Positions 34,899 to 42,974 of a stretch of 60,838 bases of DNA are shown one piece after another. The notes beneath the pieces were generated by a model. It was given only the letters and a program-made list of their open reading frames with translations, was not told the origin of the DNA and made no database searches. Source of the stretch: an uncultured Collinsella sp. (GTDB taxonomy: Bacteria; Actinomycetota; Coriobacteriia; Coriobacteriales; Coriobacteriaceae). A program made the translations under genes and the position numbers. Position 1 is the stretch's first letter. Each line of letters opens with the position of its first letter. The stretch covers positions 1 through 60,838 of the forward strand of contig CABRYP010000009.1 of the NCBI GenBank assembly GCA_902475245.1. Reading direction: 5' to 3'.

Positions 34899-36100
34899 CG
34901 CTCGAGCTGGGCCAGAAGCTCCTCGACAACTTCGACGGCGTCACCGACAACTTTGTACTGCGCAGCGCCGAAGATGGGGGCATCCGGGTCCTCGTTGACA
35001 GCGATGATGCACTCCGCGCCGCCGATGCCGGCAAGATGCTGGATAGCGCCCGAAACGCCGATACTCACAAGGAGCTTGGGCGAAACCGACACGCCGGTCT
35101 GGCCAATCTGGTGGCGATACTCCAACCAGCCTGCCTCCACAACGGGACGCGTGCAACCAAGCTCGGCACCCAAGGCATCGGCGAGTTTTCGCATCAGGGG
35201 CAGATTCTTCTTGGAGCCGATGCCGCGGCCCACCACGACCAGGCGCTCGGCATCGGCAATTGATGCCTGCTGCCCCCACTCCTCGGCGGGAATCGAGATC
35301 TCGACACGGGCCTTAACATCATTCGCAAGCGATACCTGGGTAATCGTGCCATAGCGGCTGTAGTCAAACTTGGGTGCCCCAAAGATGCCGGGGCGCACCG
35401 TTGCCATCTGCGGCCGATGATTGGGGCAGATAATGGTGGCCATCAAGTTGCCGCCAAACGCCGGGCGGGTCTGCTGCAGTAGACTCGTCTCCGTATCCAT
35501 CGAAAGCACCGTACAGTCGGCCGTAAGGCCCGTCTGCAAGCGTACGGCCACACCGGGCGCCAGCTCACGACCAAAGGCGGTTGCGCCGTACAGAATGGCC
35601 TCGGGTCTGCGCTCGGCCACCAAATCGCAGATGAGACGAGCATAGATCTCCGCATCGTTTTGGCGCAGTCGCTCGTCGCGGCAGACCACGACCTCGTCGG
35701 CACCGGCGCAGACCAGATGCTCCAGGTCCTCAAGCGAGCCCTCGGGGCCCATGCCGGCCAATGCCACCAGACGGCAACCGCGAGCATCGGCAAGCTCGCG
35801 CCCCTTACCCATGAGCTCGTAGGCCACCGGAGCCACGACATCGTGATCGTCGGTCTGAACGAATACCCATATGTCTCGATACGCATCGAGGTCAACCGCG
35901 CCGGCGGCCTCGTCGCGCTCGATCGAAATGGCATTGACGGGGCAGGCGTCGACGCACCCGCCGCACAAGATACAGCCGTCGGTCACATGGGCGCAGCGGT
36001 TGGGGCGCTCGCCCTCCATCACAATGCCACCCGAGGCACAGGCGCGAACGCAGCGGCCACAGCCAACGCACGCCTCGCTATCGATTATCAGTCCGCTCAT
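34895..36100 (-). CDS. etfA: Electron transfer flavoprotein alpha subunit with N-terminal ferredoxin domain
   Basis: This 401-residue EtfA carries about 60 extra N-terminal residues with two [4Fe-4S] clusters: Cys11, 14, 17, 21 and Cys43, 46, 49, 53. The C-terminal FAD domain is standard (GQTGVSVSPKLL, then SGAIQHLAG). The ferredoxin extension is known from electron-bifurcating or confurcating Etfs such as the lactate dehydrogenase-Etf complex of Acetobacterium woodii. It begins directly after the etfB stop (TAG then ATG), so it is the third gene of this operon. The role of the clusters in accepting or donating low-potential electrons is inferred from family. Confidence 0.93.
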   Translation of the reverse strand: MSGLIIDSEACVGCGRCVRACASGGIVMEGERPNRCAHVTDGCILCGGCVDACPVNAISIERDEAAGAVDLDAYRDIWVFVQTDDHDVVAPVAYELMGKGRELADARGCRLVALAGMGPEGSLEDLEHLVCAGADEVVVCRDERLRQNDAEIYARLICDLVAERRPEAILYGATAFGRELAPGVAVRLQTGLTADCTVLSMDTETSLLQQTRPAFGGNLMATIICPNHRPQMATVRPGIFGAPKFDYSRYGTITQVSLANDVKARVEISIPAEEWGQQASIADAERLVVVGRGIGSKKNLPLMRKLADALGAELGCTRPVVEAGWLEYRHQIGQTGVSVSPKLLVSIGVSGAIQHLAGIGGAECIIAVNEDPDAPIFGAAQYKVVGDAVEVVEELLAQLER

Positions 36101-36916
36101 CTATGCCATCCCCTCGATAATCTTGGCAATCTTTGCCGCCTGCTCGACCGGCGTGCCCTCGATGGCCTCGCACGTTTGGTCGCGGTCGGGCACAAATGAG
36201 CGCACGACCTGCGTCGGCGATCCGGTAAGGCCGCAACGCGAAGGGTCAGCATGTACATCGGCAGCACAGACCACCCGCACATCCGCATCTTCGGCCGCGC
36301 GAATGCCGGCGATGCTCGGCATGCGCAGCTGGCCGATCTCCTTGGCGGTCGTCATCGCGCACGGCATCTCCAGATAGACCGTCTCCTCGCCGGCATCGCA
36401 ACCGTGAACGAGCGAAAGCGCACCGCACGTCGTAAAACCTGCGCTCTGCACGCAGCTCACATCGGTCACGCAGGGAATCTCGAAGGCGCCGGCCAGCTCG
36501 GGGCCAATCTGGGCGGTATCGCCATCTACCGCCATCTTGCCGCAGATGAGCAGGTCGAAGTCCTCGTCGAGCGCCTCGATACCGCATTTGAGGGCATAGG
36601 TGGTCGCCAACGTGTCCGCGCCCGCAAAGGCGCGATCGGTCAGCAGCAGCGCATCATCGGCGCCGCGGGCAATGCAGTCGCGCAGCAGCGATTCGGTTGC
36701 AGGGATACCCATCGACACCACCGTCACGCGCACATCCATGCCAAAGCCGATAAAGTCGTCCTTGAGCGCCAGCACGCATTCGAGGGCACTTGCATCGAAG
36801 GGATTAATGACCGCCTGCTTGCCATCACGCACGATGGTATTGGTTTTGGGGTCCATCTTGACCTCGGTGCTTCCCGGTACCGCCTTGACGCACACCACCA
36901 TATGGAAATCGCTCAT
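36101..36916 (-). CDS. etfB: Electron transfer flavoprotein beta subunit
   Basis: EtfB pairs with EtfA to bind FAD and, in bifurcating forms, a second flavin and NAD. The sequence has MVVCVKAVPGSTEVKMDPKT at the N-terminus and GKMAVDGDTAQIGPELA, both typical. ATG 36916 has AAAGGGGG nine bases upstream; a GTG at 36922 overlapping the dehydrogenase stop codon is also possible. Its place between the FAD dehydrogenase and ferredoxin-fused EtfA fits one complex. Confidence 0.94.
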   Translation of the reverse strand: MSDFHMVVCVKAVPGSTEVKMDPKTNTIVRDGKQAVINPFDASALECVLALKDDFIGFGMDVRVTVVSMGIPATESLLRDCIARGADDALLLTDRAFAGADTLATTYALKCGIEALDEDFDLLICGKMAVDGDTAQIGPELAGAFEIPCVTDVSCVQSAGFTTCGALSLVHGCDAGEETVYLEMPCAMTTAKEIGQLRMPSIAGIRAAEDADVRVVCAADVHADPSRCGLTGSPTQVVRSFVPDRDQTCEAIEGTPVEQAAKIAKIIEGMA

Positions 36917-36918
36917 CT

Positions 36919-38520
36919 TCACGCGCCCCCTTTCTGGACGAGTTCATCCAAGAGCTTCTCCGAAAATAGGTTGCCACGACCCAGCTGCCCGGCAGGATCG
37001 AGCTGCAGCTTGAGTCGAGCCGATTCGACCATGGCCTCGTGGCCGTACATCGTCTCCAAAAAGCCCGCTTTGATCTTGCCGACGCCGTGCTCGGCAGAGA
37101 CGGCGCCGCCCATAGCCGTTACCTCCGCAGCCCACCGGGCAAACAGCTCACCACCGCGACGGTAGTCCTGCGCATCGCGCGGCAGGATATTCACATGCAG
37201 ATGGTTGTTGCCGATATGTCCCCAGGCGGCAGACTCAAGCCCGCTTTCGGCCAGCGTGCGGCGATAGAAGGCAACGACATCGGCCAGGCGCGCGTTGGGT
37301 ACCGACATATCCGACCCCAGTTTGGTAATGGTGGGGTCGGTGCGGCGACGCTCATCGATGAGCATGTTGACACTCTCGGGGACGGCGTGGCGGAAGAACC
37401 GCTGGCATTCGCGATCGACCTCGGTGCGCGCAACCCAGGTCGCGTCATCGCGGCCGCCCGCAAGCTCCAAAACCCATCCCAGGTGGTACAGCTCCTCAGT
37501 CGCTTGAGCCTCGTCGTCGCAGTCGAGTTCCACGTAAATACAGACCTTTGCCTCATCGTCGAGTGCCGGCAGCGAGGCAAACGCGGTCGACTGCTCGCGC
37601 TGGCGGCGAAGGATATCCAAGGCGCCGGCATCGAAATACTCAATAGCGGCGGCATGAGACAGCACGGGGCGCACGGAATCGGTAAAGGACACTGCCTTGT
37701 CCTCGCTGTCGAAAAAGCAGCTCACGCCCCATACGACCGAAGGTGCCGCCTGCAGGGCGATCTCGAGCTCGGTAATGACGCCGAGTGTGCCGCACGCACC
37801 GATAAAGAGGTCGATGGTGTCCATATCGTCCGCAACGAAATAACCCGACGCGTTTTTGGTCTTGGGCATGGTATAGCCGGGAAGATCCAGCTCGAGCGCG
37901 CGGCCTTCCGCTGTCACGAGCGACAAGTGGCGTGCGTCAGCGTGCGCCTGACCTCGATGAAGCTCAAGCAGGTCGCCGTCCGCCAGTGCCACGTGAAGCC
38001 CCGTAACGTGCGGGCGCATGGGGCCGTAGGCGTAACTGCGGGCACCAGAGGCATTGCACGCCGCCATGCCGCCCAGGCAGGCAGATGCCTCGGTGGGATC
38101 GGTGGGAAAGAACTGCTCAGGAGCTGCCTGGAACTCCTCATAGGCCTCAAGCGATACCTGATCCCAGTCAGCGGTCGGCAATGCCTTCTTACCCAGCTGC
38201 TTGCGCAACTCCGAAAGCACGACGCCCGGCTCCACGCGCAGCAGAAAACGGCCTCGCTCGTCGCGGCGAAGACCCAGGTAGCGATTCATACGAGAAGTGT
38301 TGAGGATGTGGCCGCCGTGGGGCACGGCGCCGGCAGCCAGACCGGTCCGAGCACCCTGGACCGTTATCGGAACATGCTCGGCATGGAGCTTTCGCAGAAT
38401 GGCGCGGACTTCGTCCTCCGTTGTCGGAAACGAGATGCTCGACGCCTCGCCCGATGTGCGAGATTCATCGCGACCATATTCTTCGAACTCGTCGCCGAAG
38501 GGTTTGATGGCTGCAGACAC
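36919..38520 (-). CDS. FAD-binding oxidoreductase, D-lactate/glycolate dehydrogenase family
   Basis: The 533-residue flavoprotein contains an FAD_binding_4 domain (VPITVQGARTGLAAGAVPHG near residue 55, then GGMAACNASGARSYAYG) and a C-terminal oxidase domain ending with SAEHGVGKIK. It belongs to the GlcD/Dld group. With EtfB and ferredoxin-EtfA in the same operon it is a good candidate for lactate dehydrogenase of the confurcating type, which oxidises lactate with NAD using reduced ferredoxin. Another 2-hydroxy acid is possible. The start is GTG at 38518-38520 with AAAGGGGG upstream. Confidence 0.9.
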   Translation of the reverse strand: MSAAIKPFGDEFEEYGRDESRTSGEASSISFPTTEDEVRAILRKLHAEHVPITVQGARTGLAAGAVPHGGHILNTSRMNRYLGLRRDERGRFLLRVEPGVVLSELRKQLGKKALPTADWDQVSLEAYEEFQAAPEQFFPTDPTEASACLGGMAACNASGARSYAYGPMRPHVTGLHVALADGDLLELHRGQAHADARHLSLVTAEGRALELDLPGYTMPKTKNASGYFVADDMDTIDLFIGACGTLGVITELEIALQAAPSVVWGVSCFFDSEDKAVSFTDSVRPVLSHAAAIEYFDAGALDILRRQREQSTAFASLPALDDEAKVCIYVELDCDDEAQATEELYHLGWVLELAGGRDDATWVARTEVDRECQRFFRHAVPESVNMLIDERRRTDPTITKLGSDMSVPNARLADVVAFYRRTLAESGLESAAWGHIGNNHLHVNILPRDAQDYRRGGELFARWAAEVTAMGGAVSAEHGVGKIKAGFLETMYGHEAMVESARLKLQLDPAGQLGRGNLFSEKLLDELVQKGGA

Positions 38521-38865
38521 GCGAACTCCCCCTTTAGTTAACTACAGTGTTTGCAGGGAGATGTTACCGCATCGTTTCGTCGACGTGACTGAGACCGTCT
38601 CCATAATTGGCGAATTTTACGTTTGCGCAATTCGGCGAGCGGCAGCGTTTTCTCGGCAGGCGCTCTATTTAACGCGCTCCTTCCCATCGCTGCCACGCAT
38701 GCAATTGGCGCCCGAAAAAAGTTGAGATATTTTTTACCCTCTCTCACCTGCGGCGATGTAAATCCGTCAAGCATTTGGTCAGAAATTGGTCAAGTTACGG
38801 CTGATACGGTCGGCATCGACAGCCAAAGCCAATGGAAGGTTTGGCCCAAAAACAGGGAGGTTCCC
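38521..38865. other. Divergent intergenic region (345 bases)
   Basis: No credible gene was found in this space between the dehydrogenase operon and the surface-protein cluster. The only pattern noticed is the tandem TTGGTCA repeat at 38775-38792. It should hold the promoters of both flanking units, but no clear -35/-10 pair is visible. Confidence 0.6.
38775..38792. promoter_or_regulatory. Tandem TTGGTCA motif
   Basis: TTGGTCA occurs at 38775-38781 and 38786-38792, a spacing of 11 bases, which is one helical turn. It lies about 75 bases upstream of the small hypothetical gene and about 255 bases upstream of the dehydrogenase. Operators of some lactate regulators contain TTGGT, but no regulator gene is near. 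It is a weak candidate. Confidence 0.3.
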
Positions 38866-39162
38866 ATGGCATATTACTGGCCCCAGTACGGCGTCGCTAT
38901 CGAAGTTGGCGACGACCCGTATCTTCTGCCCTTCGACGAGGAGGCATTTCCCGATGCGGCTGTCTATCACGTCACCACCGACGTGATTTGCGATCCCGAA
39001 TCGTTTTCGGCACTCGCTCACCACATCGCCCACATCCACGACATCAAACTCGACCCAAACTTCGACGAGCTCATCTACTCGCGACGCCTCATGCTCCACA
39101 TGCTCTTTGGTGCCGATCCGTCCACGTTCGCGCGCGTCTATACCACTAAGGATGCCGCATGA
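38866..39162 (+). CDS. Hypothetical 98-residue protein
   Basis: The family was not recognised. The acidic soluble protein starts MAYYWPQYGVAIEVGDDPYL with GGGAGG just before the ATG. It has no signal peptide or membrane helix. A longer reading frame from 38623 has no such ribosome-binding site and is rejected. It overlaps the next gene by four bases (ATGA), so they are coupled. It may be a cytoplasmic partner of the secreted proteins encoded downstream. Confidence 0.7.
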   Translation: MAYYWPQYGVAIEVGDDPYLLPFDEEAFPDAAVYHVTTDVICDPESFSALAHHIAHIHDIKLDPNFDELIYSRRLMLHMLFGADPSTFARVYTTKDAA

Positions 39163-39668
39163 GCGCAAGGAAGCAGTCGAGCCCCCTAGGGTCAAAACAT
39201 CGAAAAAGGCTCGGCGTTGTCTGCCTGGCCATCGCCTGCGCCCTTATCGCCGTCGGCCTTTACGCCTGGCAGTCAAAGCCTGTCGCCGAGACAGGTGCCT
39301 CGGTCACAGCGGCGGAGGGTAAGTCGCGCCAGGAAATCCAGGACGAGCTCGATGCCATCGTCCGCGACAACATGATGACGATCTCGGTCGCACCGGTCGC
39401 CCAGCTACAAAAAGGCGGCAAGCTGCGCGTCAACGTGCAAAACGTCCAGGATAACAAGTTTCCCCAGCGTTTCCGCGTGATCCAAAACGACGAGACCATC
39501 TATGAATCGGGCGTGGTCGAGACCGGCAAGACCGTTGAGACCTGCCCCGCAGGCGACATCAAAGAAGGTGAGGCGTATATCGAGATTCAAGCGCTCGACG
39601 CCAAGACCTACGACGCCCATGGCAATCCCACGCGCATCAAGGTGCGGGTTGCGCAGCCCGAAGACTAG
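39159..39668 (+). CDS. Hypothetical membrane-anchored protein
   Basis: The 169-residue protein has a basic start, one membrane helix (about 19-37) and an extracellular part rich in charged residues with a small beta-strand-like domain from about residue 78 (VAPVAQLQKGGKLRVNVQN). The arrangement looks like an N-terminally anchored surface protein. No family was recognised. It overlaps the preceding gene by ATGA. Confidence 0.7.
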   Translation: MSARKQSSPLGSKHRKRLGVVCLAIACALIAVGLYAWQSKPVAETGASVTAAEGKSRQEIQDELDAIVRDNMMTISVAPVAQLQKGGKLRVNVQNVQDNKFPQRFRVIQNDETIYESGVVETGKTVETCPAGDIKEGEAYIEIQALDAKTYDAHGNPTRIKVRVAQPED

Positions 39669-39756
39669 ATCTGCCACCCGTTGCGAAAACGCGCACCCAC
39701 GCCGCTTTCGTCTGACCATCACGGAAACGGTCCGTGACGAATAGAAAGGAACGATT

Positions 39757-40356
39757 ATGGACATCACCGGGAACTTGAGCGGGACCAGGGCGCTCGTCGT
39801 GGGCGTGGGGCTGATGCTTGCACTTTCAATGGGTGCCGCGCCGACCCCCGCCCTGGCGGAGGGACGCACTGGAACCACCAACGTGACTATCAGGACCCAA
39901 ATCGACAACATCAAGTTCAAAGCCCCGACCGTCATCCCATTTGTCGCCAAGGCCGATGGCACGCTTCAGGGCCCTTCCGAGAATACAACCACCATCGACA
40001 ATCTTTCGGCCTATGGCATCCACGTTGCCAACATGAAGATCGGCGCCAAGAACTCCTGGAGCATCGTCGCCGACGCCAAGACGGGAACCGCCCAGAACTC
40101 CATCGATTTTAAGGTTGGTCCGGACAAGGCACTCCAAGACGCTCACGCCGCGACGCAGGAAGCGGGCCTCGACCTTTCCAAAAATGCATCCTTCGACATG
40201 GGCTACCAGGGCATCGCCAATGGTACGGACAAGATTAAGCTCAAGACGAGCGGCAATGTCGCCCGCGTCACGCGAGACATCTTCCATGTGACTGGCGAGG
40301 GCGACCAGGTCGCAAGCATTACGTGGACGGTCGAGCCCGGTGCGCACACGGCCTAA
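39757..40356 (+). CDS. Hypothetical secreted protein
   Basis: The 199-residue protein has a signal peptide ending at about residue 35 (PTPALAEG), then a mature domain of about 165 residues with many Thr, Asn and Lys and no Cys. The mature sequence begins GTTNVTIRTQID and resembles in general composition the beta-rich surface or fibre proteins of Gram-positive bacteria, but no family was recognised. AAAGGAAC precedes the ATG. The next gene starts within its last codons. Confidence 0.72.
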   Translation: MDITGNLSGTRALVVGVGLMLALSMGAAPTPALAEGRTGTTNVTIRTQIDNIKFKAPTVIPFVAKADGTLQGPSENTTTIDNLSAYGIHVANMKIGAKNSWSIVADAKTGTAQNSIDFKVGPDKALQDAHAATQEAGLDLSKNASFDMGYQGIANGTDKIKLKTSGNVARVTRDIFHVTGEGDQVASITWTVEPGAHTA

Positions 40357-40597
40357 GGCGATTGTCCTTGCCGTCATCATCGGCGTTGTAACGTTTGCCC
40401 CGATCGCCGCCTTTGCCCAACAAGAGCAAGCGCAGGCTGCCACGCAAGTGACTGTCGATCTATCGGAGCTCGAACGCAGTGGCCAACATGAGCCCCTCGC
40501 GCAAACGGGCGACACGCGACAGCTCCTGGCAGCAGGAGTCGCCGCGGCAGGCGCAAGCGCCATCGGCCTTGGCCTGCGCATGAAACGCAGCCAGTAG
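40340..40597 (+). CDS. Tiny wall-anchored protein with LAQTGD sorting signal
   Basis: The 85-residue protein starts at GTG 40340 and overlaps the preceding gene by 17 bases in another frame. A signal peptide (residues 1-26) is followed by only about 30 residues, then LAQTGD (53-58), a hydrophobic helix and the basic tail MKRSQ. This is a complete sortase-type sorting signal, with LAQTG in place of LPXTG. What is anchored is therefore very short. Function is unknown; it may be a linker, an accessory subunit or a substrate for pilus-like assembly. No sortase gene is in the window. Confidence 0.68.
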   Translation: MRTRPKAIVLAVIIGVVTFAPIAAFAQQEQAQAATQVTVDLSELERSGQHEPLAQTGDTRQLLAAGVAAAGASAIGLGLRMKRSQ

Positions 40598-40638
40598 CCG
40601 CGAAAATCGAGACCGTCCAGAACAGGTAAGGAGAACCC

Positions 40639-42051
40639 ATGGCATCAAAGAACCTTTTGCCCGTTGCCGCGCTCTGCAGTGCGCTTGCCACCGGCATGCC
40701 CGTCGCCGCTCTAGCGACACCCGCCGCGGACGTCCCCTTACCTGCCGTCAACTGTCTCGCCACAAACCAGATGAGCACCATCGCGCGCCAACGCTTCTCG
40801 CTTGCGCAGGCAAGCATTTCGACCTCGGGGTGCCTCCGTCGCTGCACGAACAGCTCGATAGTCGTGGATACCGAGCGCTCAAGCACAGCGGACGGTCCCC
40901 TAACGGGATGCGTTATCTGCACATGGCGCGCAGCTGCAACTGATGCCGATGGCGATTCCTGCGACGTGAAACTATGTCTCGACATCACCCTGTCCGATGA
41001 CTCGGCGGACGGGGCAACAGTCGCCTTCGACAGCACGTTTTTCGAAAACGGAGGGGGTGTATGCCTGGGCTGCGTCCCCTCGAGCGCCGATGGCACGCAG
41101 CCCGCTATCTCATTCACCGCATCGCTGAAAATGACCAAGGCGGGCACCGACGCCACGGCAAATGGCGAGATCGCTCTGATGTTCTACGCGAGCGGCACAG
41201 AAAGCCAGGAGATTCGGGGCAAACAGCGGACCGGATCGCTCAGGCTGACGCGAGGGGCAGACCCCGGTCCTGTCGATATCAGTGCCGAAACGCAAGATGT
41301 GCATCACGTCCTTGTCGATCCGGCGCTCCTCGAGATGGAATGGAGCGGAGTAGGAGCGGTCGGACTCGCCCCCTCGACGGGTGACATCGCAAGCGACTCC
41401 AGCGAGAGCAGCGGTGAAATAGCGCCTGGGGACAATGGCGCACCAGGCGGCATAACACCGCCATCGAGCGGTCCTTCAGCCACTTTCAGCGAGCCAAGCG
41501 AAACAGCCACCGCAGTGGGCGGCACGCAAGCTGGCGAAAACTTGGGGTGTCCCATGCCGGCAGACATCGACGAGGGCAATTGTTGCATGATGGTCGCGCT
41601 CGACCGCACGGAAACCGTCGACGCCGCGAGCATTGAGGTCACCGCTGCCGATAAGCCCGTCCGCAAAGCAGCCATTATCGCATTCCCTAAAACCGTCGAA
41701 GTTGTTTTTCTGCCATCGGGCGAGGTCGTAGCCCCCACCTTGCTCACCTTGCTTGGGGCAAAGGGCACGGCCAACCAAATCGACAACCTCACGGTCGCCG
41801 ACCCTGCGACCACCGCAAAACTGCACCTGTATGCCGTAACCTCGGACGGAGGCAAAACCGAGGAATTCGACGGTGAGAACCTCCTGAATAACCGGATACT
41901 CCATAAAATGGAAGACGTCTCGTATCAAATTGAGCTCGTGGGATTTGACCGAGCTCGAGATGCCGATATCATCGCCGCGGCCATTGAGTCCCCGCAGCGA
42001 CTCATGACGCTGTGCTTCGATTACAGCCCCTATGTCGTGATGGGAGGCTGA
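40639..42051 (+). CDS. Hypothetical large secreted protein, Cys-rich with Ser/Gly/Pro linker
   Basis: The 470-residue protein has a signal peptide (about 1-27, ending AALATPAA), a Cys-rich region from about 40 to 155 with at least nine cysteines, a flexible Ser/Gly/Pro-rich linker (about 240-300), and a C-terminal domain around 310-470 with a CC pair. There is no LPXTG signal or membrane helix at the end. The mix of disulphide-prone and linker sequence suggests an extracellular protein, perhaps an adhesin or part of a surface assembly with the three genes upstream. No family was recognised. Confidence 0.72.
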   Translation: MASKNLLPVAALCSALATGMPVAALATPAADVPLPAVNCLATNQMSTIARQRFSLAQASISTSGCLRRCTNSSIVVDTERSSTADGPLTGCVICTWRAAATDADGDSCDVKLCLDITLSDDSADGATVAFDSTFFENGGGVCLGCVPSSADGTQPAISFTASLKMTKAGTDATANGEIALMFYASGTESQEIRGKQRTGSLRLTRGADPGPVDISAETQDVHHVLVDPALLEMEWSGVGAVGLAPSTGDIASDSSESSGEIAPGDNGAPGGITPPSSGPSATFSEPSETATAVGGTQAGENLGCPMPADIDEGNCCMMVALDRTETVDAASIEVTAADKPVRKAAIIAFPKTVEVVFLPSGEVVAPTLLTLLGAKGTANQIDNLTVADPATTAKLHLYAVTSDGGKTEEFDGENLLNNRILHKMEDVSYQIELVGFDRARDADIIAAAIESPQRLMTLCFDYSPYVVMGG

Positions 42052-42169
42052 GGCTTGGGCACCAAATGCCGTCATTAATACCACTTATATAACGTATAGG
42101 ATGAGGCATGACGCACCCTGCAGCCCGTTCTGCTACGATTGCCAGGTTGGCATCAATATGGGAGGGTTC

Positions 42170-42886
42170 ATGCCGGGTTTGGGAACGGTCATCAACGTCG
42201 CACTTTTGATTGCGGGCGGACTGCTGGGCCTTATAGGCGGACGCTTTATCACACCCCGCATCCAAGACACGCTCATGAAGGCGTCGGGGCTGTGCGTTTT
42301 GTTTATCGGACTGGGCGGCACCATGCAAAAGATGCTCGTCATTGACGGGAAAGCGCTGGAGACCACCGGCACCACCATGCTCATCGTCTCGTTTGCCCTC
42401 GGCTCGCTCATCGGCGAGGCCGTTAACCTGGAAGCCGGCATCGAAAACCTGGGCGAATGGCTCAAGCGCAAAACCGGCAGCGAGGGAGACAACGAGTTCA
42501 CCAATGCCTTTGTCTCGACATCGCTGACCGTCTGCATCGGTGCCATGGCTATCGTGGGATCAATCCAAGACGGCTTGCTCGGCGACTGGTCCACGCTTGC
42601 CCTCAAGGGCGCGTTGGACTGCATCATCGTCTGCACCATGACGGCTTCGCTCGGCCGCGGCTGCATCTTCTCCGCCCTGCCCGTTGCCGTATTCCAGGGA
42701 ACGATTACGCTGTTTGCCGGCGCGCTCTCCCCCATCATGACCGCCGCCGCCCTCGACAGTCTATCGCTCGTGGGCTCTATGCTCATCTTCTGCGTCGGCG
42801 TCAACCTCATCCGTCCTCAGACCTTCCGCACGGCCAATATGCTCCCCTCCGTTGTCATAGCCGTCATCTACGCCCTCCTGTTCTAA
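42170..42886 (+). CDS. DUF554 family membrane protein
   Basis: The protein of 238 residues has about seven membrane helices, beginning MPGLGTVINVALLIAGGLLG and with FTNAFVSTSLTVCIGAMAIVGSIQDG in the centre, both typical of DUF554 (YdfK-like) proteins. The role is unknown; membership of a transport or stress family is only suggested. The start at 42170 has GGGAGGG directly before it. An earlier ATG at 42101 would add 23 residues. Confidence 0.8.
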   Translation: MPGLGTVINVALLIAGGLLGLIGGRFITPRIQDTLMKASGLCVLFIGLGGTMQKMLVIDGKALETTGTTMLIVSFALGSLIGEAVNLEAGIENLGEWLKRKTGSEGDNEFTNAFVSTSLTVCIGAMAIVGSIQDGLLGDWSTLALKGALDCIIVCTMTASLGRGCIFSALPVAVFQGTITLFAGALSPIMTAAALDSLSLVGSMLIFCVGVNLIRPQTFRTANMLPSVVIAVIYALLF

Positions 42887-42974
42887 ATCTATCTACGTAG
42901 CGGTATCTCGAACACCTGTTTGATGCTGTGCTATGATATGAGGTCACCGAAGCTGCGTTAGGAGAGGAGAGACG

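Noticed and set aside
38623..38865. N-terminal extension of the 98-residue hypothetical protein
   Set aside because: The extra residues have no domain and no ribosome-binding site upstream, while GGGAGG precedes the ATG at 38866.
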